NCBI GenBank assembly: GCA_022560615.1
Contig: JADFSR010000017.1
Coordinates: forward strand, 1-64,000
DNA from: Gemmatimonadota bacterium
GTDB lineage: Bacteria; Gemmatimonadota; Gemmatimonadetes; Longimicrobiales; Gaopeijiaceae
DNA: 64,000 bases
Direction: 5' to 3'
The position numbers and the translations under genes are program-made. Below, piece by piece: positions 25,312-33,688 of this stretch. The notes under the pieces were generated by a model. That model made no database searches. It had not been told where the DNA came from and saw only the letters and a list, made by a program, of their open reading frames with translations. Position 1 is the first letter of the stretch. Each line of letters opens with the position of its first letter.

Positions 25312-25791
25312 ATGTCGGATGTGCAAACCGTGCTCAGCGCCTATCGGCGCATCCGTTTCGCCTGTCGCACGCGGTACGTGCAGGATCCGGTGGACGGAGG
25401 GGTCGTGAGCGCGCACCAGGCGAGCATCTTGAGCCAGTTGGACTCGGCCGATCCCACGATGGTGGGGGAGCTCGCCGATCACCTCGGCGTCACGGCTTCG
25501 ACGATGTCGCTCAACCTGACGCGCCTCGAGAAAGCGGGGTATGTCACGCGGGAGCCCGACCCGACCGACCGCCGGGTGATGAACGTGCGACTCACCGAGT
25601 CCGGCGAGCGGCTTCGTTCGGCGGGGACGCTGCTCGATCCCGAGCGCGTTGACCGCATGCTGCTCGAGATGGCTCCGGGGACCCGCCGTAAAGCTCTTCA
25701 GGGCCTGGTGCTGCTCTCTCAAGCAGCCGATTCGGTCATCCGCCGGGGCCGGGCCTACCTCGAGGCTACAGTTGAAGGAGGGGAACTGTGA
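25312..25791 (+). CDS. MarR-family transcriptional regulator
   Basis: The 159-residue winged-helix regulator shows the MarR core: PTMVGELADHLGVTASTMSL (recognition helix), NLTRLEKAGYVTREPDPTDRR (wing with the conserved DxRR) and VRLTESGERL. Flanking helices give a dimerisation domain. AGGAG is placed seven bases before the chosen ATG; a GTG two codons upstream is too close to that site. It lies between the ADOP pair and the LolD-like ATPase, all on one strand, so it is a good candidate to control this export locus and itself through the palindrome upstream. Confidence 0.88.
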   Translation: MSDVQTVLSAYRRIRFACRTRYVQDPVDGGVVSAHQASILSQLDSADPTMVGELADHLGVTASTMSLNLTRLEKAGYVTREPDPTDRRVMNVRLTESGERLRSAGTLLDPERVDRMLLEMAPGTRRKALQGLVLLSQAADSVIRRGRAYLEATVEGGEL

Positions 25792-25793
25792 CA

Positions 25794-25907
25794 ATGGCCG
25801 GGTACGTGCCGCTCCCGGCTGGCGTCCCGCCATCCCAACTTTGGCAGTCGAGCGGGATCGAAGGGATGGCGGACCTGCAACTATTCGAGGGTGAATCCCG
25901 TCTATGA
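25794..25907 (+). CDS. Possible 37-residue peptide gene between MarR and ATPase
   Basis: ATG-started frame reading MAGYVPLPAGVPPSQLW and ending LFEGESRL. It starts three bases after the MarR stop, with AAGGAGG twelve bases upstream, a rather long spacing. No family is recognised. It could equally be untranslated leader of the ATPase gene. Confidence 0.22.
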   Translation: MAGYVPLPAGVPPSQLWQSSGIEGMADLQLFEGESRL

Positions 25908-25982
25908 CTCACACACTTGACCTCACGGGGCGCGGCGTCGCCGACCTCGGTGATCGAGGCACACAGGACGGGAGATACGACG

Positions 25983-26714
25983 ATGGCTGGAGATCATCCG
26001 CTGATTTACATGGAGGGCCTGAGCAAGGTCTTCTACACGGAGGAAGTGGAGACGCACGCGCTGTCGAACATCAACCTGTCGATCGCGACGGGTGAGTTCG
26101 TATCGATTGCCGGGCCTTCGGGCTGCGGCAAGACGACGCTGCTGTCGATTCTGGGGCTGTTGGACAGCCCGACGAGCGGCAATTACCTGCTGGACAACAC
26201 GCCGGTGGAGGAGCTGACGTCGAGCCAGCGGGCGAAGATCCGCAACCAGGCGATCGGGTTCATCTTCCAGGCGTTCAACCTGATCGGTGACCTGACGGTA
26301 TACGAGAACGTGGAGCTGCCGTTGACGTACCGCGGCATGCCGGGGGCGGAACGCAAGGAGCGGGTGCAGACGTCTCTGGAGCGCGTGGGCATGGCGCACC
26401 GGATGGGCCACTACCCGAGCCAGCTGTCGGGTGGTCAGCAACAGCGTGTGGCTGTTGCGAGAGCGATCGTGGGCAAGCCGCTTATCTTACTGGCGGACGA
26501 GCCGACGGGTAACCTGGACTCGAAGAACGGGAACGCGGTCATGGAGCTGATGCTGGAGCTCCATGCCGAGGGAGCGACGATCTGCATGGTGACGCACGAT
26601 CCGCGCTACGCACACATGGCCGACCGGTCCGTCCATCTGTTCGATGGGCAGGTCGTCAGCGAGGACCGGGCTCAGAAGCATGCCCTGGAAGAGGCAGGCT
26701 TCGACATCGCCTAG
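25983..26714 (+). CDS. LolD/MacB-type ABC transporter ATPase
   Basis: This is a 243-residue ATPase of the MacB/LolD/FtsE group. It shows Walker A GPSGCGKTT, Q-loop FIFQAFNLIGDLTVYENVELPL (diagnostic of the group), signature LSGGQQQRVAVARAIV, Walker B LILLADEPTGNLDS and H-loop MVTHD. The chosen ATG follows GGGAG; an ATG nine codons later is also possible. These ATPases drive MacB-like permeases by mechanotransmission. No adjoining small permease exists, so its likely partners are the two ADOP permeases upstream. Confidence 0.9.
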   Translation: MAGDHPLIYMEGLSKVFYTEEVETHALSNINLSIATGEFVSIAGPSGCGKTTLLSILGLLDSPTSGNYLLDNTPVEELTSSQRAKIRNQAIGFIFQAFNLIGDLTVYENVELPLTYRGMPGAERKERVQTSLERVGMAHRMGHYPSQLSGGQQQRVAVARAIVGKPLILLADEPTGNLDSKNGNAVMELMLELHAEGATICMVTHDPRYAHMADRSVHLFDGQVVSEDRAQKHALEEAGFDIA

Positions 26715-26877
26715 GTGGCAGGTCAGACACGAGCGTGTGGCACTGGATGCAGCGCTCCCACAGGTCCGAATCAACCTCGGCCCGCCGCACGTCGCGAAGC
26801 TCCGCTGGCATGCCGTTCGTGTACCACTCCACCCAGGCGCGGGTCAGTGCGGGAGCGATTTCCTGAAGTCCCCTCAT
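26656..26877 (-). pseudogene. Truncated remnant of a small conserved protein
   Basis: From an ATG the frame reads LTRAWVEWYTNGMPAELRDV, then RRAEVDSDLWE. This resembles the N-terminal segment of a small membrane-associated family seen widely in Actinobacteria (YTxGLPxxxRxxRRxEIxSDLWEH). After SDLWE the similarity stops and the rest runs antisense into the ATPase gene. A decayed remnant is the best reading. Confidence 0.4.
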
Positions 26878-27006
26878 GATTGCGTTCCAGGAGCTTCCTT
26901 GAGCGCGCGCAGCTTTGCAACGGACTGCTGTTGGGCGCGCGCACGCACTTGGGGTGGCGACGAGCGGGTAGGCCCCAAAGACGGCTAGGTTCATCCCATG
27001 ACACGA

Positions 27007-27023
27007 TTAACGTATATCGTTAA
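27007..27023. promoter_or_regulatory. HigA-type operator overlapping the higBA promoter
   Basis: TTAACG-TATAT-CGTTAA is a perfect palindrome with 5-bp spacer, immediately followed by a further CGTTAG half-like site. It ends 23 bases before the higB ATG and contains a TATAT -10-like core, so antitoxin binding would block transcription. Confidence 0.65.
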
Positions 27024-27046
27024 CGTTAGTCAGGGAGATTGACAAG

Positions 27047-27343
27047 ATGCTCGTCTCGTTCAAAAAGAAGGCTACTCGGGAAATCGCAGACGGCGAGAAT
27101 ACCAAGACTTCCCGCAAGGTACTGCCGGTCGAGCTGCACAGGATCGCTTGCCGCAAGGTCAACATCTTGGACTTCGCGCCTACGCTCGGCTCGCTGGCGA
27201 AGGTTCTGTCCAACCGCCTGGAAAAGCTGCACGGCAATCGGAAGGGCCAGCACAGCATCAGGATCAACAGTCAGTACCGGAGTTGCTTCCGTTGGACCGA
27301 CGCCGGTCCTGCCGACGTGGAGGTGGTCGATTACCACGACTGA
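27047..27343 (+). CDS. higB: HigB/RelE-type toxin
   Basis: The 98-residue RelE-superfamily mRNA interferase of the HigB group reads MLVSFKKKATREI, then LHRIACRKVNILDFAPTLGSL, RLEKLHGNRKGQHSIRINSQYRSCFRW and VEVVDYHD. The segment GQHSIRINxQYRxxF is the usual HigB signature, and the C-terminal DYHD is typical. The toxin gene precedes the antitoxin gene, the characteristic reversed order of higBA. It would cleave ribosome-associated mRNA unless bound by HigA. Sequence looks intact. Confidence 0.92.
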   Translation: MLVSFKKKATREIADGENTKTSRKVLPVELHRIACRKVNILDFAPTLGSLAKVLSNRLEKLHGNRKGQHSIRINSQYRSCFRWTDAGPADVEVVDYHD

Positions 27344-27402
27344 TCGGGGCACGACATTCGAAAGGGCCTCCCCAAGGGGGGCCGCAGAAAGGGGGAACGA
27401 AG

Positions 27403-27714
27403 ATGGCCTGGGTACGAAAGATACGCCCGACACCTGCAGGGGAGATCCTTCTCGAGGACTTCCTGAAGCCGCTCGGGATGAAGCAGGCGGAGCTCGCCGA
27501 CCTGATAGGTGTGTCGAGGGTGAGGGTCAATGAGCTGGTGAAGGGAAAGCGGGGTGTGACGCCGGACACCGCCCTACGGCTTGGCAAGTTGTTCAACATC
27601 GAGCCCGAGTTCTGGCTGAACATCCAGCAGGCTCAGGACCTCTGGGAAACGGGCCGGGACATGAAGGTGAAGCGGGCGCTGGAGAAGATCACGACGGTCG
27701 CTGTGGCGACCTAG
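27403..27714 (+). CDS. higA: HigA antitoxin (Xre-type HTH)
   Basis: The 103-residue protein has a Cro/CI helix-turn-helix: PAGEILLEDFLKPLGMKQAE, LADLIGVSRVRVNELVKGKRG, then LGKLFNIEPEFWLNIQQAQDLW, which is the HigA/VapI signature. It neutralises HigB and should repress the operon by binding the TTAACG palindrome. The ATG is preceded by GGGGGAACGA; the gap after higB is 59 bases. The toxin and antitoxin appear complete, so the module may be functional even though it sits in a degenerate region. Confidence 0.92.
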   Translation: MAWVRKIRPTPAGEILLEDFLKPLGMKQAELADLIGVSRVRVNELVKGKRGVTPDTALRLGKLFNIEPEFWLNIQQAQDLWETGRDMKVKRALEKITTVAVAT

Positions 27715-28108
27715 GACGACGCGGTCACGCTCGATGACGTAGGGCTTCACTTCGGCCCCGGCTGCTCCGGCTCGTCCGTCACGTCATCACGCTGGCGTAG
27801 ATGTCCCGCTGCCATGGTCGAGCGGGCGAGGCGCCCTTCCTCTACGTTGCTGGCCGAGCCCGTGCAAATATGGGCGCGTCTACCGCATCCCCGGAGGTGC
27901 GACCCGCCGCATGGTCGCCTGGCGTGAGTGAACCTCCTTTAAGACGAAGAGGTCCCACAGCAGAAAGCTGCGAAGCCTCAGTCGGGACGGCCGGATTCCG
28001 AACCGGCGACCCCCTGGATCGGCGCCAAGGTGGGGGATCGGTTAGTGCTTTCACCGGGCGACCCATCCTGGCCCTTCGCTCTAGCCCGCTCTAGCCCGGA
28101 GACTTGAT
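27715..28108. other. Non-coding debris region
   Basis: No supported gene lies between higA and the M14-like fragment. The only recognisable item is a tRNA 3'-end-like segment near 27981-28014. A direct repeat CTAGCCCG occurs around 28080-28098. Confidence 0.4.
27981..28014 (-). other. tRNA 3'-end-like remnant
   Basis: Minus-strand reading gives GGGGTCGCCGGTTCGGAATC followed by CGGCCGTCCCGAC. It resembles a T-arm plus acceptor strand (GCCGG stem, TTCGGAAT loop, CCGGC stem), but the T-loop has eight bases instead of seven. No matching 5' acceptor strand or D-arm lies upstream. Likely a residual attachment-site fragment or chance similarity, not a functional tRNA. Confidence 0.4.
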
Positions 28109-28189
28109 CTACCGAGGGTTCGCTGGGCGTTCGACCCATCGGCTGTGCGCGTTGGAGTTCACGGACCCTCCCCTTCCTCGTTGCCTCGC

Positions 28190-28479
28190 TCTTCGTCGTC
28201 TTCGGACGGATACGTAGTCGGTGGACATGCCACTGATGGGGGGAATTTCATCCGGCAGAAAGGGCTTCAGGACGAACGGAGCGTGTTCCTTGAGCACAGC
28301 CATCACGTCTTCTACGGGATCGTCCGGTGTCCAGCAACCCGTCACACCCTGAACGAAGCCACCCGATCCTGTGTGAAAATCGACGAATAGTCCGATAGTG
28401 GGGTGATCCGCGATAAAATCGCGCAACGATCGCGTTTCCACCTCGGAAAAAGCCTCTCCGCCCCAGTAGTTGGATAACT
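28190..28479 (-). pseudogene. Internal fragment of an M14-type zinc carboxypeptidase
   Basis: The minus-strand frame reads NYWGGEAFSEVETRSLRDFI then FVDFHTGSGGFVQ. This matches the FSEPET...VDFHS region of M14 carboxypeptidases, where the His is the third zinc ligand. The N-terminal HxxE metal motif is absent. It is fused in frame to a piece of an ADOP permease, so it is debris. Confidence 0.7.
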
Positions 28480-28765
28480 CCGCCATGCGCGCGGCTCGGC
28501 CTACCGGCTGCTCCACCCCTTCGATCTCGATGGATCGCCGCGCGCCGATGCCGGCGCGCGGCAGTACGTTCGTCGGCTCGGTGGCACCAAGTCCTGGAAG
28601 TCCGGAAACGGCTTCCCGAGCCAGAGTGAAGAATTGCAGACGCGCGTCCACCTCCTCGTGGCCCGCGTCAGGCAGCGTGATCTGAACCGTGAGGATGTCC
28701 GCGCCGTCGAAGCCGAGCGGACGGATGCTCAGGTTGATAACGGATCGCGTGACCAGGCGCGACCT
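28480..28765 (-). pseudogene. Fragment of an ADOP permease periplasmic domain
   Basis: The frame reads RSVINLSIRPLGFDGADILT, then LQFFTLAREAVSGLPGLGAT and EIEGVEQPVGRAAR. This is the start of the second MacB-PCD of ADOP permeases (compare LQSVDPGFRSENVLAFSVS in the intact permease of this window). An in-frame stop lies just upstream. Near 28480 it switches without a frame break to M14-like sequence. Confidence 0.65.
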
Positions 28766-28872
28766 CCGTCATCCGACCTGCCATCTCGTAGCGCCGAACC
28801 TGCTCCCTACCAACCGAGACCCAGATCAACGCCCGATTCAACGCGGCTGCGAAGCCTAGTCCTGTCCTAAAA

Positions 28873-30477
28873 CTAGGGCATTCCGCAAGTGCTCCGAAAC
28901 CCTCGCTCGCAGGCGAGCGCGTACAATGCGTCCGAGTCTTGCTCGCGTAGCGGTCCCTTGCTGCCTCTCAATATGAGCGGCAGATCTCCAGGGAGGGGGC
29001 GGGCGCTCACGAACGTCTCGGTGCCGGTCGTCATCCGCTCCAGGTTCTCGCACGCCGTGGAGAACTCCAACGTGCACCCGCGGTTGAACGCACCCCCGAT
29101 CTCGGATCGGTCGTAATCGAGCGTCGCGAGCAGGATGCCCAGCTCGTTACAGGCCCAACCCGAATCCGCAGCCAGGCAGAGATTCTGCTCGAGCACCGCC
29201 AGGTGGTCACACGCGCGGGTGGACCCCTCCTCGCAGGTCTCTTGCCAGAAGGGCACCCATTGACCCCGGTGCTCGTCACCGACGCCCTTGGCGGCGCTGA
29301 TCGCGACGAACGCGCAGGCCCAGATCCCCACGATGGCAGCGCGCCGTTGTGCCGCGCTGAGCTTCTGGCCGAGCTTCGAGAAGTCCACAAGCTTGAATTT
29401 TCCCGCCACCGCGGCACGATCGATGACCTGGACCAGCAGGTTCAGGATGGGCACGGGCAGCAGCTTGTCGTAGAAGGCCGGTAAGTCCGCCATACGCAGA
29501 AGCGCGAACGTCGCCATGATACCGAGTCCGTACAGGACGCCGAAGACGATTCGGCCCGACTCGGTGCGTGGGGAGGTGGCCGGATCGGTGATCAGCAAGA
29601 GCATGCCGACGAAGACGGCGACCGGGATGTACGCGTCGAAGAAGAGGTAGGTGCCGGTCACGCCGAAGTATGCGAGGCCGTATACGTACGTCGTGACGAA
29701 CGCCGCTATCGTCATCGTCGCGACGCCGAAGAGGAGCTGAACCGGTATCGAGACCAGAAAGAGTACCGTGTACACATTGGGGGCGTAAACCAACCACGAA
29801 GCGATGTCCACACCCAGCGTTCGATCCGTCGTCCCGGTCAGGATCAGCACCGCCGAAAAGACGACGAGGCCGAACGAGGACGGGTTGAAGATGTGCGCCG
29901 AGCGCCCGTCCTTCTCCCATCGAATCAGCTCCTTGCCGAGGAACGCGAGCGCGACGATCCCGAACTGCCAGTAAAACCACTCCGGTCTGAACAGAATGAA
30001 GAGGTTGAAGCTACCCGTGATCGGGACGGGCCCCAAACCCAGCCCGTAGTGGTCGCGCCGGGACCAGGTCAGCAGAATATGGAACCCGTACGCGAAGAGT
30101 AGTTGGGCGAGGAGCAAAGGCCAGTAGACGCGGATCTCGGGGACGTACCATGCCCAGAAGGCGTAGATCACCACCTGTGTGCACGCCTGCACCCAGTGGT
30201 GCTTGAACAGCGTGACCTCCAGTAACAGCGTCCGACCCGAGCGTCTCGCCGCCACGTAGAGCATGACTGCCCACACCAGAAGCAAGCCCCCCGCACCCAG
30301 CATCGATTGACTCACGACCCCCACCGGTCGCAGGAGAAGACCGAGTGCGAGGAGCCCGGCGATGAACGCGCCCGGCAACAACACGGCCTGTCCGGGCGAG
30401 AGGTGCCTCAAACCGGATGCCGCGGGCTTCATATGGTCCATGGCCATCGGTTTCTCGTACAGGGGCTTTTCGTTCAT
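28873..30477 (-). CDS. RnfD/NqrB-like membrane protein with Cys-rich Sel1-like C-terminus
   Basis: This 534-residue protein has about ten membrane segments in the first 400 residues. GRSAHIFNPSSFGLVV and AVFVGMLLLITDPATSPRTESG resemble the RnfD/NqrB (NQR2/RnfD/RnfE) family, in which nearby residues hold covalent FMN or quinone. The last 130 residues are soluble and contain repeated Cys pairs (CEEGSTRACDHLAVLEQNLC, DSGWACNELGILLA, GCTLEFSTACENLE, ACERGFRSTC), like Sel1/Hcp disulfide repeats and probably periplasmic. No other rnf/nqr genes are adjacent. It may be a stand-alone redox or assembly protein; function unassigned. Confidence 0.7.
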   Translation of the reverse strand: MNEKPLYEKPMAMDHMKPAASGLRHLSPGQAVLLPGAFIAGLLALGLLLRPVGVVSQSMLGAGGLLLVWAVMLYVAARRSGRTLLLEVTLFKHHWVQACTQVVIYAFWAWYVPEIRVYWPLLLAQLLFAYGFHILLTWSRRDHYGLGLGPVPITGSFNLFILFRPEWFYWQFGIVALAFLGKELIRWEKDGRSAHIFNPSSFGLVVFSAVLILTGTTDRTLGVDIASWLVYAPNVYTVLFLVSIPVQLLFGVATMTIAAFVTTYVYGLAYFGVTGTYLFFDAYIPVAVFVGMLLLITDPATSPRTESGRIVFGVLYGLGIMATFALLRMADLPAFYDKLLPVPILNLLVQVIDRAAVAGKFKLVDFSKLGQKLSAAQRRAAIVGIWACAFVAISAAKGVGDEHRGQWVPFWQETCEEGSTRACDHLAVLEQNLCLAADSGWACNELGILLATLDYDRSEIGGAFNRGCTLEFSTACENLERMTTGTETFVSARPLPGDLPLILRGSKGPLREQDSDALYALACERGFRSTCGMP

Positions 30478-30934
30478 GGTGCTTCAGGGAAGCCGCCGCC
30501 GTTCCTGTTGGACGGGACAGTCCCAACGCTCATCGAGTTGAATGGGGCTGTGGTAGGGACGGACCCAGCGGATTGCATGGCCGTCCAGAGGATTCCCGAT
30601 TCTCCTGGGCACCGATGCCGGTGCCGCTGGCCGACTGGCCGGCTTGGGAGGGAAACCCGCGACGCGCGCCGGACTATCGTGTCGCTTCTGCGGGGGGATG
30701 CGTGCACGGTAAGGGCTGGGCCTGCGGGGCACAACCCTCCGGGAGTGCCTCCATGGATTCGGCGCCGGTCTGAGCCTGAGGAGGCTCCGTGTTGAGCGAC
30801 GGCGAAGATCACGCCCACGAAGTGGAACTCCGAGCCCCTTCCTCCGCGGCTTCCCTCGGGGGCGTGGCCAGCTGACGAGGGTCGAGATAGCTTGGCCCTT
30901 CCCCAGACGGATTCCACGCGCCGGGAGAGTCCAC
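30478..30934. other. Intergenic region between divergent genes
   Basis: About 450 bases separate the divergent RnfD-like and M14 genes. Open frames here are GC-biased shadows without domains. It should hold two divergent promoters, but I cannot point to convincing elements. Confidence 0.35.
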
Positions 30935-32521
30935 ATGTTCGCCGTTCGGAACACCCTTGCGCATTTCGTTCTCGTGTCTCTCGTCGTCGCACCTCCCCTG
31001 TCGGGGCAGGCGTTCAGCGACCTGCTCACCCGCGCGGAACGCACCGAGTTCCGGGAGACGAGCTCGTACGACGAGGTCATGGAGCTGTCCGAGCGGCTCG
31101 CTGATCTGTCCCCCGACATGCATCTCACCTCCTTCGGATATACCAACGAGGGCCGGTCTTTGCCGCTGCTGGTCCTCGGGGCCTCGGACGCCAGCCCGGA
31201 AGCGGTGCTCGCGACGGGCAAGACTCGGGTCTATCTGCAGGGCAACATCCATGGCGGCGAGGCGTGTGGCAAAGAAGCTCTTCTCATGCTGCTCCGGCGG
31301 TTCGCGACGGGCGACTACCCGACGTGGACCGATGAACTGGTCCTGCTCGTTGCCCCGATCTACAACGCGGACGGGAACGAGCGCGTTTCGCTGAACAACC
31401 GTCCGCGCCAGCACGGTCCGATCGGCGGCATGGGACAGCGCCCCAACGCGCAAGGTCTCGACCTCAATCGCGACCACACGAAGCTCGATTCTCCCGAGGC
31501 CCGCTCTTTCGTCGCGATGTTGAACGCGTACGACCCTCATGTCGTGGTGGACCTGCATACCACCAACGGGACTCGGCACGCGTACTATCTGACGTACTCG
31601 CCCCCCTTGCACCCGAACACGCCCGCGTCGATCGACGCTTTGCTCCGCGATCGTTGGTTGCCCGAGTTGACCCGCCGCATCAAGGAGAAGCACGGCTGGG
31701 ACTACTACTACTACGGCAACACCGGGGGACGTGGTGGTGGTGGCGCCGCTTGGCGTACCTTCGACCACCGACCACGCTTCAACAACAACTATGTCGGGCT
31801 CAGGAACCGCATCGCGATCCTCAGTGAGGCGTACGCGTATGCGAGCTTCGAGGACCGGGTTCGCGGCACGCTCTGGTTCGTCGAGGAGATCCTCGACTAT
31901 GCCGAGCAGAACGCTTCCGAGATTCGCCAGATCGTGGAGGCCGCGGACCGTCTGCGCGTCGTGGGCATCGAGCTCGCGACTCGTGCGGAGGCGGAACGGT
32001 CTGCGGAGGAAGTGACGATCCTCATGGGCGAGGTCGAGGAGCAGCGCCATCCGTACACCGGCCGGGTCATCCTGCTGCGCAGAGATGTCGTGAATCCGAC
32101 GCGCATGTACGAGTACGGTACGTTCACGCCCACCGAGACATCGATCGCGCCCGAGGCCTACTACGTTCTACCGGACGCGGAGGCCGCGATCGAGCGTCTA
32201 GAGGCTCACGGCATCACGGTGGTGCGCTACGCGACCGAGCGCGAGTTGCCCGTCGAGCGGTTCCGAATCGACTCGACAACGGTTGCGGGCCGCGAGTTCC
32301 AGGGCCGGACCGAGCGCACCATCTACGGAGAGTGGGTCCCGACGGTGGAGACGCTTCCGGCGGGTACCGCGTACGTCTCAGTCGATCAGCCTCTGGGCCG
32401 CTTGGCGTTCACATTACTCGAGCCGCGCTCGGACGACGGTTTCGTCGCGTGGGCGATCCTCGATCAGCAGATCGAGCAGGGACTGTTCCCTGTCCTGAGG
32501 GTGGCGGCTCCGGGGATGTAG
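30935..32521 (+). CDS. Secreted M14-family zinc carboxypeptidase
   Basis: This is a 528-residue exported metallopeptidase (signal peptide through VVAPPLSGQA). Zinc ligands are visible as the HxxE of GNIHGGEACGKE and the His of VVVDLHTTNGT; NAQGLDLNRDHTKL carries the substrate-anchoring Asn-Arg. The catalytic Glu is probably in RIAILSEAYAY. The C-terminal 180 residues form an accessory region. It likely removes C-terminal residues from extracellular peptides. The nearby M14 fragment at 28.2-28.5 kb may be a remnant of a relative. An upstream GGAGAG could serve the ATG. Confidence 0.88.
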   Translation: MFAVRNTLAHFVLVSLVVAPPLSGQAFSDLLTRAERTEFRETSSYDEVMELSERLADLSPDMHLTSFGYTNEGRSLPLLVLGASDASPEAVLATGKTRVYLQGNIHGGEACGKEALLMLLRRFATGDYPTWTDELVLLVAPIYNADGNERVSLNNRPRQHGPIGGMGQRPNAQGLDLNRDHTKLDSPEARSFVAMLNAYDPHVVVDLHTTNGTRHAYYLTYSPPLHPNTPASIDALLRDRWLPELTRRIKEKHGWDYYYYGNTGGRGGGGAAWRTFDHRPRFNNNYVGLRNRIAILSEAYAYASFEDRVRGTLWFVEEILDYAEQNASEIRQIVEAADRLRVVGIELATRAEAERSAEEVTILMGEVEEQRHPYTGRVILLRRDVVNPTRMYEYGTFTPTETSIAPEAYYVLPDAEAAIERLEAHGITVVRYATERELPVERFRIDSTTVAGREFQGRTERTIYGEWVPTVETLPAGTAYVSVDQPLGRLAFTLLEPRSDDGFVAWAILDQQIEQGLFPVLRVAAPGM

Positions 32522-32539
32522 CCTGGAAGGCTCAGCCTG

Positions 32540-33673
32540 CTACAGCTCGTCCACTCTCTGGAAGATCTGGACGTTGCGGTCCTCGAGGTGCTTGATCACG
32601 GAGTCGAAGCACTCGGCGTTGCGACCGACGACCTCCGGCGGAGCCACACCGGGTTCGGTCCACAGCCGTCGGGCGACGAGGCGCACCATGCCGGTACACG
32701 TGTATCCGGTGGTGCGCGCCATCGACGACGTTTCCGTGTCCGTATTGTAGTAGTCGAGCAGGTTGTACGTGTGTCGAAGGGCGTGGTCGTCCTTCGCGCC
32801 CTCGATCACGATGCGCATCACGGTCAGGTCGGGCTCGCCCTCTTCGTATTGCCACGCGCCGATGAGCAGGGCTTCCGTCACATCGCGCGGCCTCGCTTCG
32901 CCGGATGCGACGAGGATATTCTCGGTGGAGAAGAATCCGGCCTGGCGAAGCATCTGCATTTTTTCGGCGTGGCCCGGGTATCGCATGGTCTTCTCGACCA
33001 TCTCGGGCGTTTTGCACGTCTTGAGCAACGAGCGCAAACCGTCCGTGTTGAAGGCTTCCAGCGTGCCGAGCCCCGGGAATTCCACCAGCTCGACCTCAGA
33101 GAGCGCGGGTAACGTGATCTCGACCCCTTGGCGACGCAGGCGGGCGGGCCGCGTGTAGATCTGAATCACGTCCCCGGGGCTGAACGGGGCCTTGTACTCC
33201 CACGGCCACGCCCGCTCGACGGGGAGTCCCCCGACGAGACAGCGGTAGCTGTAGGTCTCGTCGAGGTGCTCTTCGAGTCGGCCCAAGATCATGTTGCTCA
33301 GCCCGGGTGCGACACCGCAGTCCACGAGGCACGGGACGCCTGCCTCCTTCGCGAGATCGTCCAGGCCGAATGCGTCTTCTCGGAAGAAGGAGATATCCAC
33401 TACAGGGTGTCCTTCCTGAAGGACACGCTCGACCGTCGCATAGCCCATGAAGCCGGGCACCGCACTCACGACGAGGTCGGCGTCCGCGACCGCCTGCGAC
33501 ACCGTTTTCGGGTCCGACAGGTCCGCGACGACACCGTCGGCCCCGTACTCCGTCAGGCGTTCGACCGCGACCGGGTCGACATCGACGACGAGTACCGAAA
33601 AGTCTTCTTCTGCGGCCAGATCACGCACGATCGCGTTTCCGACTCGTCCGCCGCCCAGTACCACGATCTTCAC
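32540..33673 (-). CDS. Saccharopine dehydrogenase-like oxidoreductase
   Basis: The 377-residue protein begins with a Rossmann motif (MKIVVLGGGRVGNAIVRDLA) and carries the saccharopine dehydrogenase N-terminal and C-terminal domains. LVDCGVAPGLSNMILGRL and EFPGLGTLEAFNTDGLRSLL are family-typical blocks. It may act on lysine/saccharopine or on carboxynorspermidine-like substrates; the sequence does not decide. GGAGG lies about eight bases before the ATG, and only a few bases further upstream begins the 30-bp inverted repeat of the hairpin element, so its promoter must lie inside that element. Confidence 0.85.
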   Translation of the reverse strand: MKIVVLGGGRVGNAIVRDLAAEEDFSVLVVDVDPVAVERLTEYGADGVVADLSDPKTVSQAVADADLVVSAVPGFMGYATVERVLQEGHPVVDISFFREDAFGLDDLAKEAGVPCLVDCGVAPGLSNMILGRLEEHLDETYSYRCLVGGLPVERAWPWEYKAPFSPGDVIQIYTRPARLRRQGVEITLPALSEVELVEFPGLGTLEAFNTDGLRSLLKTCKTPEMVEKTMRYPGHAEKMQMLRQAGFFSTENILVASGEARPRDVTEALLIGAWQYEEGEPDLTVMRIVIEGAKDDHALRHTYNLLDYYNTDTETSSMARTTGYTCTGMVRLVARRLWTEPGVAPPEVVGRNAECFDSVIKHLEDRNVQIFQRVDEL

Positions 33674-33688
33674 GGTCGTTCCTCCACG

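Noticed and set aside
27981-28065. Functional tRNA gene on the minus strand
   Set aside because: Eight-base T-loop and absent 5' acceptor strand and D-arm; no cloverleaf can be drawn.
30809-32050. 413-codon antisense frame over the M14 gene
   Set aside because: No motif or signal; the plus strand encodes a complete M14 peptidase.
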